Translations under genes and position numbers: made by a program
Part shown: positions 45,601-56,738 of the stretch, in pieces
Layout: every line of letters starts with the position of its first letter
How positions within the stretch are numbered: position 1 is the first letter of the stretch
The notes under the pieces: generated by a model
The model's database searches: none
What the model saw: the letters and a program-made list of their open reading frames with translations, nothing else
What the model was told of the DNA's origin: nothing
Source of the DNA: Harmonia axyridis
Taxonomy: Eukaryota > Arthropoda > Insecta > Coleoptera > Coccinellidae
DNA: 64,000 bases
Assembly (NCBI RefSeq): GCF_914767665.1
Contig: NC_059502.1
Coordinates: forward strand, 37,032,812-37,096,811
Direction of reading: 5' to 3'

Positions 45601-45879
45601 CACAGATGTTATTTACCAGATAGCTAGGCTCAAGTGGAACTGGGCTGGGCATGTAGCACGGATGGTAGATGGACGATGGACAAAGAGGCTGCTCGAGTGG
45701 AGACCAAGAGCCGACAAAAGAAGCAGGGGAAGACCTCCCACGCGATGGACTGACGACATCAAGAGGATGACCACAGACTGGATGCGGAGTGCTCAGAATA
45801 GAGGACAGTGGGCAGAAATGAGGGAGGCCTATATCCAGCAGTGGATGCAAAAGGCTGATTGATGATGATGATGATGATG
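42626..45879 (+). mobile_element. Full-length RTE-clade non-LTR retrotransposon
   Basis: The 3.25-kb element has a GC-rich 5' UTR (42626-42862), a single ORF, almost no 3' UTR and a (TGA)n tail that begins at the stop codon. An 11-bp target duplication flanks it. Compact single-ORF layout and short trinucleotide tail are typical of RTE elements. The intact ORF and perfect duplication point to a recent insertion. Confidence 0.9.
42863..45862 (+). CDS. RTE-type endonuclease-reverse transcriptase, 999 aa
   Basis: Uninterrupted ORF. Residues about 50-300 form the apurinic-type endonuclease: 'LYIATYNVLSLLSEERL' (Asn), 'DIVGLSEVRR' (Glu), 'IIQVYAPTSDHTDEEV', 'ILCGDFNAKMG', 'NEIDFIITN', 'GSDHRIVRAKL'. 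Residues about 500-760 form the RT: 'NYRPISLLSHLYKLFSRII', 'QAGFRRGFGTNDHL', 'AFVDFHKAFDTVE', 'RGVRQGDTMSPKLFITVLE' and 'LRFADDIALFA', the F-A-D-D catalytic pair. The C-terminal 'LKWNWAGHVARM' and 'SRGRPPTRWTDDIKRM' blocks are characteristic. The enzyme nicks target DNA and reverse-transcribes its own RNA at the nick in the nucleus. All catalytic residues are present, so activity is possible. Upstream ATGs in the GC-rich leader were not evaluated; the ATG at 42863 opens the long frame. A lysine-rich N-terminus may be a nuclear-targeting signal. Confidence 0.93.
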   Translation: MKMPGKNTQIPQASRRLSSESRTDVKSVCPMDSGGDNYLAKKPKKNKSNKILYIATYNVLSLLSEERLTELECELENIKWDIVGLSEVRRRGEQLITLKSGHSFYYVGDDNSSVGGTGFLIHKRHRTSILSLKKFSTRVICLVLKLNTRYNIKIIQVYAPTSDHTDEEVDLFYDDIKNALSDQQAHYSILCGDFNAKMGTRSDVAEFSLGNYGLEGRNDRGETLLGFLLQNNLFQMNSFFPKRPNRRWTWRSPDGRTKNEIDFIITNRSHIVKDVSVLNKVSTGSDHRIVRAKLMIDVGKERHRLIKKTNSDRPWRSPPDTVCFQQYISNRLDDTKPEEDINVLNETITTALIESQNIYCPRTKKESKLSEATMRKMKERRDMRSEEMTTAEELRQINREVSKAIRRDIRAYNQDKIEKTIESNKSMKVLRRGLEAGKKQMTKAKDKNGHITTNREDILRIVEDFYHLLYKSQNEVNSDSITELELLSSKEGIVNQGSEEMPDFTLDEIKLALRKTKNNKAPGEDCVVADAVKIGGHCLLRKMARLFNLCLFNSTIPEKWYNAIVILIHKKGDSAELENYRPISLLSHLYKLFSRIITTRLENKLDFYHPIGQAGFRRGFGTNDHLQSIKTVIEKSIEYNRPLVIAFVDFHKAFDTVELSAVLDSLQKCRVDYRYTKLIYNIYKNATMVVRLHENTNLIRIGRGVRQGDTMSPKLFITVLESAFKMLEWSGKGLNIDGLNLTDLRFADDIALFADNLQDIRKMLEDLQEVCVQVGLKINISKTKFMTNLIPSANIAIGDHDVNLVDRYIYLGHEIRISRDNQTCELKRRITLSWAAYGRLGGVFKSNLPVCLKRRVFDQCILPVMTYGAETLTLTVTSAKKLRVAQRKMERSMLGVSLRDHVKNEDLRVRTGVTDVIYQIARLKWNWAGHVARMVDGRWTKRLLEWRPRADKRSRGRPPTRWTDDIKRMTTDWMRSAQNRGQWAEMREAYIQQWMQKAD

Positions 45880-45890
45880 ATATTCTATTC
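45880..45890. repeat. Target-site duplication, right (ATATTCTATTC)
   Basis: Identical to 42615-42625; the first A could also belong to the TGA tail. Confidence 0.9.
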
Positions 45891-48114
45891 ACAAAATCAT
45901 AGATTTATGAAAACATTTTGCATTATATCTATGCCACAATATTTGATTTTGACAGTATTGATTGTGAATTCATATTGTTTATAGGTAATAAAGAAAATTG
46001 TAAAGCTCCAAAATGATTGCCACAAAAAAGGGATCTTAATATACGGTGGAATAGAAAAATAAGCGTTTAAACCTTGATCAAAATTAAGTGTTCACATTGG
46101 GTGTCATCATGTTACATTCTTAGATAGATATGTTTATTTATCATAGATTCGAATAAACATGAACAAGCCACAGAGATAATTACATATAATTATTTCCTGT
46201 ACGTGACTAAAATAAATTTCATCTACAAAAACTGAATTCATCAATTTCACAACCAATTCAGAAGAATCAAGAATCTATTTTTGTTCTACATGAAAGTTTT
46301 CATCAATCGATTGGTAAGATTGCTCATAAATAATGTTAGTATTTTTATTGAATAATTCTGGGCTGATTATTGTCTGATAAAGAAACTATGTCCTGAACAA
46401 AAATTGTTTTATTTCAGCCTACAACATTTATTTTATTTTTTTATTTTAGCCTTTTATTTCATACCTACAATATAAATGAATATTACTAATTCAGAATGGT
46501 GTTGACTGAAGCAGATCATACATGGGTCTCTAGTTTTTATGTGGCGTTTGTTGAATATTCTCCTATATTGGTACAAGGACTTATCTATGGTGTCAGTAAT
46601 GACGTCATTAAATTTTAATGAACGTTTCTGCAACTGGGTGTGAGTGATTTTTTGAATAAATTTAATTATACATTATATTTTTCTGCTTCTAGTTCTGAAC
46701 AAATCCTTCTATGTCTGTAAGCTACAAGTTTCAACTCACTGATGACGATTCGATTCTGTTCGCCGTCCGTCCGTCATCAAAATAACTGTCGAACGACTTA
46801 GAAACCTAGAATTTTCATGGTTGATTCTAATCTCGAATGCCATGGTGAAGTTTTCAACAATTCATAAATATACTGTTTTATTTAACTCGGGAGCCGATCA
46901 TCTGAAAGGAAGTTCTTGTTTTTCATAAAATGGCAAGTTGTTCAGAAGTTTCCAGTATATAACCTAATAATAGATCAAAATTAATTGAGTCAGGCTTATT
47001 TCTTCTCTAATCTGTAATTTGTCGATAAGTTATCGATTAATTCTTTCAAAACTTTCTGCTGAAAAAATGAATCTACATTTCACTCGGAATTCGCAATTCA
47101 GACTGCTAACGCAATCTTCATTTCCATTCGTTTTATGCAACTTCCCTGTAATCGTAGAGTTTCATCTATCCGAAATCTCTTTCGGAGTCAGTTAGAGAGC
47201 CCCTCAGGAAGAATGAACAAACGATGAATAATAAAACTCGTTAACTAATTATACAAATCTCCGTCGTAAATTATTTAACACAATTACTTTTCGGACCCCC
47301 GACGCTACCACGATCCTGGTCCTGTTGGAGGGCTCTTGTTTTTACCCTTACTGAGAAAGTTCCGTTGAATCCCATCAGATTTTGGATTCATTTTGATTTA
47401 AACCTTTGAAATCCTCAAAAACACAATAACTGAAATTTCTGGTTCAGTTTTTTGACGTTCGCCGAATATTCTTAATTTTCGAGAAATATTTGATTAGTAT
47501 ATGTATTGATTAGTAGAAAATCATTCGTTTATCACTCTCATTGAACCTACAATTATATTATATCATGGAATCGAGAACGTCTATTGCTACGTTTACACGA
47601 ATGATATTTTTCATTAATTTTACTCCTAATAACTGTTGAGCTAAGAAACTTTGCATATTTAAATTTTATCAACTGGATCCCAAATGAAATCTCCATACAA
47701 GGATGCCTTATTTCACTTTTAAAGAGCCATTTTTTCTACAGTGAATTATTCACCATTTTCGAAGTATCTTCATGTTTCAACTACTACTTTTTGGGTGAAA
47801 ATGACGTGAAAATAAAAAATTATAGTATATTATTTCATAAGGAGGAGAAGGTTCATTTTTTATGGCGAGCCTGTACGCCTAACGTAGGACGAGGGGTAAT
47901 TGAAGACATGAATACTCATATCTCCTTCGAATAAAGTATGTATATTTTTCGAACTTTTTGAGATTCATAAAAGTATGGAGATCCACCTTTGAATGAGATT
48001 AATATTAACCATCGTTATAATTGATTAATCAATGGAAAATGTGTCTAGTTAAGGTTATCGGGCTAAATTAATTTCGACAAACATAAAGTGAAAAAGTTGA
48101 TAGCTACACATACC
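45891..48114. other. No gene recognised
   Basis: AT-rich intron sequence with very short frames; no element end or gene supported. Confidence 0.45.
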
Positions 48115-48131
48115 TAATAATAATAATAATA
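48115..48131. repeat. (TAA)n target of the R4-type element
   Basis: Five TAA units directly precede the element's 5' sequence GGGTAGCGG. Confidence 0.8.
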
Positions 48132-51060
48132 GGGTAGCGGAAGGTGAATCCCTAGCGATTCACCTATCAGGAGAGATGAATCGACTCCTGCCCACCGCAG
48201 ATTCCAGGAGCTCCCTGACCCGGGAAGCTGAAACCTGTCGAAGGCCCTGTCCAGGGTAACGGACGAAGCCGTGTGGAAAGCAGCTCAAGAATTCTCCCAC
48301 CGCAGCTCTACGGATCGTAAAAAGCGATCAAAGGCCGTCTCCCCCACGTCACGGAGGAACCCATCTATGATGGTGAATTTGAGGAATAGGAATATAGAGC
48401 CGCTGCCTGAGGTTCGTCAGGGCGTGTCTGGAGCCGGTGCTGGACATGACAGTATGCGGGACGTCGGTGACAGAGTGTTAAGGAGACGGGCGTCTGTCGA
48501 ACAAAATGCTACGCCTCCACAATCTCAACATTCTAGGAGAAGAATAACACGAGTTTCTCCTACCGCTGAAGGTGCTGCGCAGGATCCCCAACCAGCACTC
48601 ACCCAAGCAGGTCTACCAAGAAGACGCATGAAATGGACAAGTTCGATAAATGAAACAATCATGCGCATATATTATGAAGTGACTAATATGGAAGAGGATA
48701 AAATAGGCTACCGGCAACAATTATTTGCAGAAATCCACAGAAACTATCCCGAACTCCAAGTTTCTGAGCAAAGAGTAGCCGACCAATACCGGGTCATATT
48801 GAGAAATAAACTTGTATCCGATGAGAGACTTAACACCATAAAAAATGAAGTCCAACTGAGGCTACAGAATAGGAACCCCACTAACAACGAAACGACAATT
48901 GAAGAAAACTACGATTGTGCTGAAAACCAACACAACATCAATGTACAAATGAACTCTGAGGAACAAAACAACATAGATGTGATAGCAATAAGTGATGCTC
49001 AACGACGGAATATATATGCTGCACTCGTTTAATATCCAGAAGAAGACCAAAGAGAACTACTGGAGCGATTATTTGACACAATTAATAGATGCGTTATGGA
49101 TTTTGAGGGCTCAAATCCATTGAGACGACCGATTCTGCCAAGATTGAAGACATCCAAGAAACTATATCATTTTCTGGTCATGAACAAAAAGGAGATTATA
49201 CCCAAGTATCTTTCTGACTACCATGATCTCGAATCATTAGGTACACCTCATCATATACTGTGCAGCATTTTCAATAGCAACAGTGCTAGGTGTGAAGCCA
49301 AAACCTAAAAGTCAGCAACCAGCCAGAGAAAAACAACAAAATAAACCACATTGGCAAAAAAGGCTAGGAGACAAAGTTCATTGCATCCGCCAAGATATTG
49401 GGAGGCCCACCCAATTTGAAAAAGGTTCGCCGTCTAGAAAATTACAAAAAATGGTGAATATAATAATGGATCGTCACCGGCAACATACAACGTATGATCC
49501 AAACAATGAAAATGCTCAACAAATTTTAGACACACTGAAACAAAAACTTAGTGTGTACTCCGAAAGACTCAGAAGATACAATGAGAGCTATAGACGAAAA
49601 CAGGATAATATGATTTTTGAAAACTCCGAAAGAAAATTCTATAGAATGTTAAATAATAATATGTCAGCAACACCAGGAAGTTATCCAACCGTCGACGATA
49701 TTGAGAATTTTTGGACAGATCAACTGGCTACACCAATCCCCTACAACTTCCAGGCTGATTGGATTAGAAGTGAAAAGAAATCCTGTGAGACAATAGAACA
49801 CATGCCGCATAACGCAGTTTCTATAGAAGAATTCCATGAAATATTGAAAAACACACACAATTGAAAATCACCCGGCCCAGATGGAACAACTTTTGGTTGA
49901 AGAAATTTTGGTGTATACACGGCAGGCTAGTTGAAACCATAAATGGTGTTATTAGTAATCCAACGGAAATGCCCAAATTTTTAACAGCAGGGACCACTTA
50001 TCTCTTACCGAAAGATCTGCAACACACAGCGGATCCATCAAAAGACAGACCAATTACATGTCTACCAACAATATATAAAATCATCACATCATGTATAGCA
50101 TCTCGTATCTACAAACATTGCGAGACAAATAATATAATGACAGCACAGCAGAAAGGATATTCCAAGAATGCACTAGGTTCGAAGGAACTGCTGATAATAG
50201 ATTCCATCATATGCAACCAAGCCTTCAAAAATCACAGAAATCTTTTTATGACATATTTTGACTATAAGAAGGCCTTCGACTCTATTCCACATGGGTGGCT
50301 GAGTGCGATGTATCCAGAAATGGAAGGATTTCTTTTAGCCATCCAAGATCAGGTGATCTCAACAAGAAATTACTGCAAGCATATCATAAAGGATCGAACT
50401 ATTACTGACGATCGATGCCGTTATGGATGTCCAACGAATGAGACAATCCAACATATCACGGGAGGATGTCAAATGTTTGCAGGAAATGAATATAAAGAGA
50501 GACACGAGGCAGTAGGAAAGATACTACACCAAGAAATGGCAACTAAATTAACACTAATTTATTCTGAAAAAGTGCCATACTACAAGTACCGACTAGAAAC
50601 CATCCTGGAAAACAAACGCTATAAACTGTTCTGGGATCGTACAGTTTTGACTGATAAAACAGTCCCTCACAACAGACCAGATATATTGCTAGTTGATAAA
50701 CATCAGAAGCCAGCAATACTCATCGACGTAGCAATACCTAATAACAACAACATGCGTCAAAAAGAGGTCGAAAAAATTTCAAATAAAGCGCCAGTGAGAA
50801 ATGATATCAACGAGAACTATTCCAATTATCATCTCAACAACAGGAATAGTACCCAAAAATCTCAAGAGAAATATCAAGCAACTAGGACTTAGTGAGTATA
50901 TACATATGTAATATAATGCAAAAAACTCTTCTTTTAGGTACTGCAAGGACGGTAAAAAAATTCCTAGGAAACGAAGTAAGAGGAGCAGAAGTTCGACGAG
51001 AACCAGGGGGCCACAAGGACCGGACACGACCGAGCTCTACCCTTCTGATATTTTAAATAT
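48132..51060 (+). mobile_element. Defective R4/Dong-type non-LTR retrotransposon
   Basis: The element has a GC-rich 5' leader, one long polyprotein reading frame with lesions, and a C-terminal restriction-like endonuclease, the layout of R4-clade elements. It starts immediately after a TAA repeat; Dong in Bombyx is known to use TAA repeats. The 3' end is not sharply defined, and no TAA tail was seen after 51060. Confidence 0.75.
48271..51055 (+). pseudogene. R4-type polyprotein (Myb-like, RT, restriction-like endonuclease), broken
   Basis: N-terminal region 48600-48840 reads 'MKWTSSINETIMRIYYEVTN' and 'YPELQVSEQRVADQYRVILR', a Myb-like DNA-binding block. The RT part shows 'SPGPDGT', 'DRPITCLPTIYKIITSCIAS' and 'MTYFDYKKAFDSIPHGWL'. 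After about 50306 the frame jumps to the C-terminal part, so motifs B to E, including the catalytic Asp pair, are deleted. The tail keeps the zinc-binding 'CRYGCPTNETIQHITGGC' and the endonuclease core 'NRPDILLVDKHQKPAILIDV' (R-P-D...D...D). Other lesions: TAA at 49030, frameshift near 49290, TGA at 49862, frameshift near 49890, frame slip near 50785. It cannot make active RT. Confidence 0.8.
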
Positions 51061-51229
51061 CTGGTATTGAGTGAAAGTTCCTCTTAGCGAGGGGTGAGAA
51101 GCCGACGGCGAGGAGAAATCCTACGCGTATAGGCAAAAGTCGGGGATAATGTAGTTTATTGTATCATAAACATTAATCGCAGAGGCATTAGAGCCTGTAC
51201 GCGATACCTAAAATTTTCAAAACACTATG

Positions 51230-51940
51230 AATCCATCAAAATACAGACCTAGAACATAAGCTATAAAATAAGACCTAAAAAATACAAAATCATCACATCA
51301 TAATTAACATCTCGTATCTACAAACAGAAAAAAAAAAAATTACTACACAGTAGGAAGGATGTTCCAAGAACGCACGTAAGATTTCATCATATGCAACCAA
51401 GCCTTCAAGTAATACAGAAACTTTTTCAAGACTTATTTTGATTATAGAAAGGCTTCCGACTCACTTCCACATGGCTGGCTGCAATGAGCAATTGAAAAAT
51501 GAACATCGAGCTACCCACGGCAAACATAAAAACCAGGCTGATTTCAATTAGATAAGAGGGAAATTTTGGCGCTGAACCCACTCTCTAAACAGCTAAGCGC
51601 TATTGAAAAGGGTTTCAACATTAGAAGGAATTATAATACTAAAACTCTCAATCATTTGCTGGATATGGATGATTTGAAACTGATAACAGGCAATGAGAAC
51701 CACCTAGAAACTATAAGATCGAACTAGTGGAATGTTTTTCAAAAAATGTAGGTATGGAATTCGGATTGGACAAGTGTCGTACTCTCAGACTAGTGAGAGA
51801 AAGAATTCAAGATGAAGCGATTACTCTCGCAAATGAACAGGAAATAGAAGCAATGAAGTTGGATGATCATTATAAATACCTTGGAATGAACAGAACCGAC
51901 GAATCAACCATCAAAGAATGAAACAAGACTCAACAGAGAG
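51230..51940 (+). pseudogene. Second R4-type fragment, including the RT catalytic region
   Basis: 51230-51480 is a diverged repeat of 50035-50310 (the 'KIITS', 'SRIYK', 'FDYRKA' blocks). After a deletion, 51640-51930 encodes 'TLNHLLDMDDLKLITGNENH', then 'VGMEFGLDKCRTLRLVRERI' and 'HYKYLGMNRTDE', the region around the M-D-D catalytic box of R4-clade RTs. This is precisely what the preceding copy lacks. Stops at 51725 and elsewhere. Confidence 0.7.
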
Positions 51941-51944
51941 AGAA

Positions 51945-53075
51945 TAGAGAGAAAAGAGAGAACAAGGAACATAGAGGAGTGCAACAAACGTTTCATAGAA
52001 ATTTCAAATGTAATAATAGAATTTTCTTAACAGAAATAGAAATTTCATTGAATATTCATGAAAAAACCTGAAGCTCGCAAAGAGATAAACGGGCTTTCTG
52101 AAGTTATGGCCGAAAGTAGATATTTTTCAAATGATACACTGAAAAACCTCAATTGTGTCTTTAGGTTTTATGGCCACATATCCCAGAATTCAAGAAAAAC
52201 GAATACAAAATTCCACTTAATTGACTCAAATGTTCAAAGTGTCTTCCGTCGCTGGAGTCTGAACGTGTGGTGAGGAATTTTAGTAAATAGAATTATTGGG
52301 CCCCACTTTTTTGATAGGCCATTAACTGGTGCCATTTTTTTTTAAATTTTCAACTAGCGGTAGATGTATGAATTTCAAAACAATTTCCAGTGTGTTTTCA
52401 AGTATACTTTAGTGGTAAAATTTTTTACCGCAAGTCTCCACGATGAGTGGAAGTGCATCCTCAGATATAGCCGCTTACCTCGCTTATTTGCCCAACCTGT
52501 ATATTCTGGAGCATTTGATGTACAAACCTCACTTTTGTGGTTACGATTACAAAGCGGGCATACAATTTCTGAACCTCTTCAGTTCACAGCCCTATGTCGA
52601 TATCTCCAACATTTGAAGCTGCGTAGAACCCCCAACATACTCATACACAGGAAAAGTATCCCAATCGAGAAAAATTTTCTTTCTGTTCATTAAATACCTG
52701 AAAATCATCGGTGTTACTTCCAAAATAACGTTATAGTTCCTCTTATTTTTTTGATATGAATTTTTTCACAAATTTTATTTCAGACTCTTGTGTATTTAAT
52801 ACCGAGAGACAATTTTGATTCTGAACTTTTTGAATAAGATTTTCTTCATTGTCAACATATTTGTCATGTAAAACAACAACAAGAATTTTCGGATTTGCTA
52901 TTTACGGGACATCTATGGAATAAACATCTGAGAGTTCAGCGACCGCTTTGTTTTGAAGTTTTTTCAGGGTATCCCTATCATTGCATTCAATAACAAATGT
53001 TCCTTTGCTGGATGTTCTGTTTCATATTGTTTCTAATAAATCTGTTGGATTGATCTTAATCACAAACCACGCTTT
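51945..53075. other. No gene recognised
   Basis: A 109-codon plus frame at 52364-52693 is open but has no recognisable domain. Rest AT-rich. Confidence 0.4.
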
Positions 53076-53300
53076 TTTTAATAATAATAGAGTCTTTATT
53101 TGGCAAATTCTAGAGGCGACGTCTAGCCAAGGCTACTCCACTCAATCCTCAAAAAAATATAAATAAAGAAAAAAACAAAAATAAAAATTAATGAAGGGAA
53201 ATACAGCATAAATAATATACATCATGAATATCAGCAAAAATGAAACTTATCTACAAAATCTGTAATTGGCTCAAAAATGAAACATTCTTCAATTATCTTC

Positions 53301-55514
53301 TCAATGAGTTCTAAGAAGAACCCCTTTACCCCTACAAGCAATTAGCATCTCATTATGTAATTTCACCGCATTAAAGGTGAAAGAGCGCTGAAACATGGCT
53401 GAACCAAATCGAGGCAGCATGAGCCTCTGCCCATGCCTTAAAGGAACATGGGGAACATCTCGTCTGTAGAGCAGCCTGGCTTTCAAATAAGGAGGAATAC
53501 CCATACTCAAAATTCGATATACAGTAATACTCATATGAAGCCGAAAAATATTTTCGACTCTGAGCCACGCTAACCCATTTATTCCATCACTGATCCACCT
53601 ATCGTATTTTCTTAAACCTAAAACGTAGCGGCAGCAGAATTCTACACTTTTTGTAACCTCCCGATAGAATCTAGGCAAGGATAAAAGCTGTTTATTCATA
53701 GCTCAGCTTGGACAGCATAACAGTTTCGCAGAGATACTTACGTGAATGGAATTCTAAAAGAATTTATCAACAGCGTCGAGACATGCTCCCTAAATCTCAG
53801 TGCGACAATCGAAAAATACTCCAAGGTTCCTACAGCAGGTGGAGGATGGAATTTTCTCACACCTATCATAACCTCAACCTCCGCATGAAACGTGAAGGGT
53901 GTATAGAAACATTTTTTAAAGTTTATTCTCAGATTGTTCCTTCTGCAATAATGCACAATACTTGAGAAGTCTTCATTTAAGCGTCCGACAGCTATAGAAA
54001 TGGCAGAGGGGAAGAAAAAGAGATGAACCTGAGGGTCATCACAATAAAAATACATGTCAACAAACTTAACAACTCTATACATATCAGCTATATAATATAC
54101 AAGGAATAGCATAGGACCAAGAATGGGACTTTGAGGAACACCAGAAGTTATCAGGCAGTACTCCGAAAATTCATCACTATCTACCAAAGAGATAGGACCT
54201 AAAAAATCAAGAAGATTCATCAAAACCGTAATAACTTAATTTAGCACATAGCAACTCATGGTCTAGGGTATCAAACGCATTTGCAAAATCTAACAGGGTA
54301 GAATTGAAGCATGCCCCCCATCTAAACAGCGCAGGATGTCAGCTGCTACATTTAAAAGAAGAGTGGTAGTGCTATAACCCCTTCTGAAACTCGACTGATG
54401 AGCAGTCCGCTCTCGAAAACATAGTCATGAATCTGAGAAAAAAGTATACTTATCGGTCTAAAATCGGATAAATCTTTAGGATCAGGAATCTTAGGTAGAG
54501 GATTCACAATAGAGCACTTTCAGTCAATCGGATAATACCCAGAATCGATGCAAACATTAATTATATGCGTTATAATGGGCAAAATAACATTTACCGACAA
54601 TTGTAGCATTCTGGCAGATATACCATCAATAAGATCTAAAGTGGTGATCCAAAAATTTTACTTCACGATACTAACGAACTAACAGAGTATCATTTTCCTG
54701 TTTCTCTGATCCTACACCATTAATCTATCGTGAAGTATACCATTAATGCCCAATGCGTTCGAACCAAGATTTTAAATGACACACCTTACCTCCTCCATAG
54801 TGGCAAGTCTAAATGAAAACTCTATATTTGGATCGAATTTACTATAACAATAATAACTGGTTGCTTCAGGGCAAACATTTGGAGTACTGAAAACTGAACG
54901 AAAATAATCATTTAATTGCTGAGGGTCAACAAAGTTTTCAGACACCGACATCACTGAACCAACGTGCAAGGATATAAAAGATTTCCGAAAAAATTTAGAA
55001 CGTTGAGAGCGGGCTTGGGACAAAGAACTGAATTTTTTCCTTCGCACAGCCGATGTAACAGCATTTCGTAGTATAATATCTGTAATCATCTAAGTTCTTT
55101 GTGAGCTTATATTTTAATAGGGCCTTGTTGCTTGTTCCTCAACTTCATCATGCTTTTTACGGTTGGGGTTATCCAAGGAGCAAACGGCTTAGAAACTCTC
55201 GATTCAACCTTTGGGGCATGTAGGTCAAATATTTCTGTAAGACAAGAACAAAATTTGGAGATCTTCAATTCAATATCATCTATATAGAGATATATATAAA
55301 GGTCCGACAAAAAGTCTTGCAGTTCAAAATTACGAAAATCACGATCACAACGTAAAACACGAAAACCAGAAATTAAAATACTTTCATATGGAATATTTTG
55401 GTTCAGCCAAGTTTCAGTTAAAATAATTATATCAATGCATTCAGCAGTAATAATATCAAAAAATTCATCTAATTTAGGAAAGAGAGAACAAATATTAAAA
55501 TGGGCCACCTTCAA
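53301..55514 (-). pseudogene. ORF2 of the 53-56 kb element
   Basis: 'AHFNICSLFPKLDEFFDII' with 'IIILTETWLNQNIP' marks the endonuclease start (Asn and Glu). Most of the endonuclease is deleted, as the frame jumps after 'RVLRCDRDF' to the linker. The RT has 'SGVPQSPILGPMLFLVYYIA' and 'YFYCDDPQVHLFF' (CDD instead of ADD). The C-terminal frame 53699-53301 has 'GLAWLRVENIFRLHM' and 'LRHGQRLMLPRFG'. Multiple frameshifts and stops; dead. Confidence 0.75.
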
Positions 55515-55635
55515 ACATGCACGTGATCTACTCTGTATAATCTATTATAGACTTAAGTTTACCTATACGGGACAGAAAATAATTACATATAGAACTATTA
55601 GCATTGTGACCCATATCATAAGATGTATTGAATTT

Positions 55636-56013
55636 TTAATTGAGAAACTCACAATTTACACAGCTAATGTCATTCGAATCACAATTCTTTAATTTATGAG
55701 GGTCTGAGTGTTTGGGACATAATAGGTAATGTCCGAATTTCCAACATTTAAAACACCTTATTAATCTGAAATCTTCCTTTACAAAACACTTCGACCAACT
55801 CAGATAAAGAAACTTCCTATTAATAATATCATTAAACAAAAATGGAGCCACTTCATAAACTACATTAAATTTATCTTTGAACTTGATTTTGTTAAAGAAT
55901 TTTATATCCTCAATAGAACAATTTAAATTGTTTATATTAACGACTTTCTCCGAAAAATCGGGCTCACTTACTCCATACAAATCCATACCATAAACCATAA
56001 TACGAGTTCCCAT
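55636..56013 (-). pseudogene. ORF1 (gag-like, zinc knuckle) of the 53-56 kb element
   Basis: A 125-aa frame with an RRM-like upstream part and the Cys/His string 'CFKCWKFGHYLLCPKHSD', 'CDSNDISCVNCEFLN': CCHC-type knuckles that bind element RNA. Shorter than usual ORF1 proteins, so 5'-truncated. Confidence 0.65.
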
Positions 56014-56489
56014 CTTGATTAATATTTTTCGGTTCTATTATTAGGGGCGGAAAAATATACGAATTTAATTTGGGATCTGATTTCTCATCAAGTAATCACG
56101 CTTTCTTGTTAGAGATCATTCCTTTCTCAAAAATCTAAAAAATAGAGATATTGAGACGAAATTATAGAGCAATCCAAGGGGCGAATGCGCAAATAATGGA
56201 GGATTACCAATCAAAAGTTGAACATTCGACTCAATAATGAAGTGAAGAGCACAGAAAAACGTTTGTCAAATCATCAATTGAACGAAACGACTGCGTTCAT
56301 TAACACACGCACTCAACGTTCTGTCAAAGACCTGCCTAATAACTGCGACCCTTTGGTACATACCCTAATGTTCCGAAAATATGCTGGTGGGTTCAATTAA
56401 CGTCATATTAAATTTCCTGCTGAAATACGAAAATTCAATAAAGGGGATATGTCTAATCTAATAGCTTAGGTAGAGAGCAATAGACGGTG

Positions 56490-56738
56490 TTATTTGGCTG
56501 CATGGGAGATTGTAGGCTGTACGTGTTTGTGGAAATCATCGGCACCGAGCAGGTCTGCTAGCCCCTCGTTATCAGATTCCTCGCAGTTGAAGCTTTCCCA
56601 GTCATCCCCCATCGTTGCATTTCCATTACGACTTCGGTTGGAGGGTATGCCAATGGGATCGTACGGGCTGTACGGAGATTTACTAGGGTCAGTCGTTGAT
56701 TGTGAATTGAACGATTGAAGGATCATCTGTATGGACAA
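56490..56738 (-). other. Unrecognised 82-codon open frame, coding-like composition
   Basis: Balanced base composition compared with its AT-rich surroundings. The frame encodes a serine/proline-rich part ('SKSPYSPYDPIGIPSNRSRN') and an acidic end ('DDWESFNCEESDNEGLADLL') before the stop. ACATCCAG just upstream could be a splice acceptor, so it may be a terminal exon of a host gene or a copied exon. Same strand as the receptor. No family recognised. Confidence 0.35.

Larger units (their letters stand above)
53080..56050 (-). mobile_element. Degenerate jockey/I-like non-LTR retrotransposon
   Basis: The minus-strand order is ORF1 with zinc knuckles (56013-55636), ORF2 endonuclease start and linker (55514-54772), RT (54500-53738) and RT C-terminus (53699-53301). 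A 3' UTR with AATAAAG follows, then a short TTATTATT-type tail at about 53082-53092. All coding parts are present but broken. Confidence 0.75.

Noticed and set aside
45581..45892. Serine-rich 103-codon minus-strand frame
   Set aside because: Antisense of the RTE ORF end and its TGA tail.
47280..47345. GC-rich patch near 47.3 kb considered as a tRNA or LTR end
   Set aside because: No cloverleaf could be drawn and no matching second end was found.
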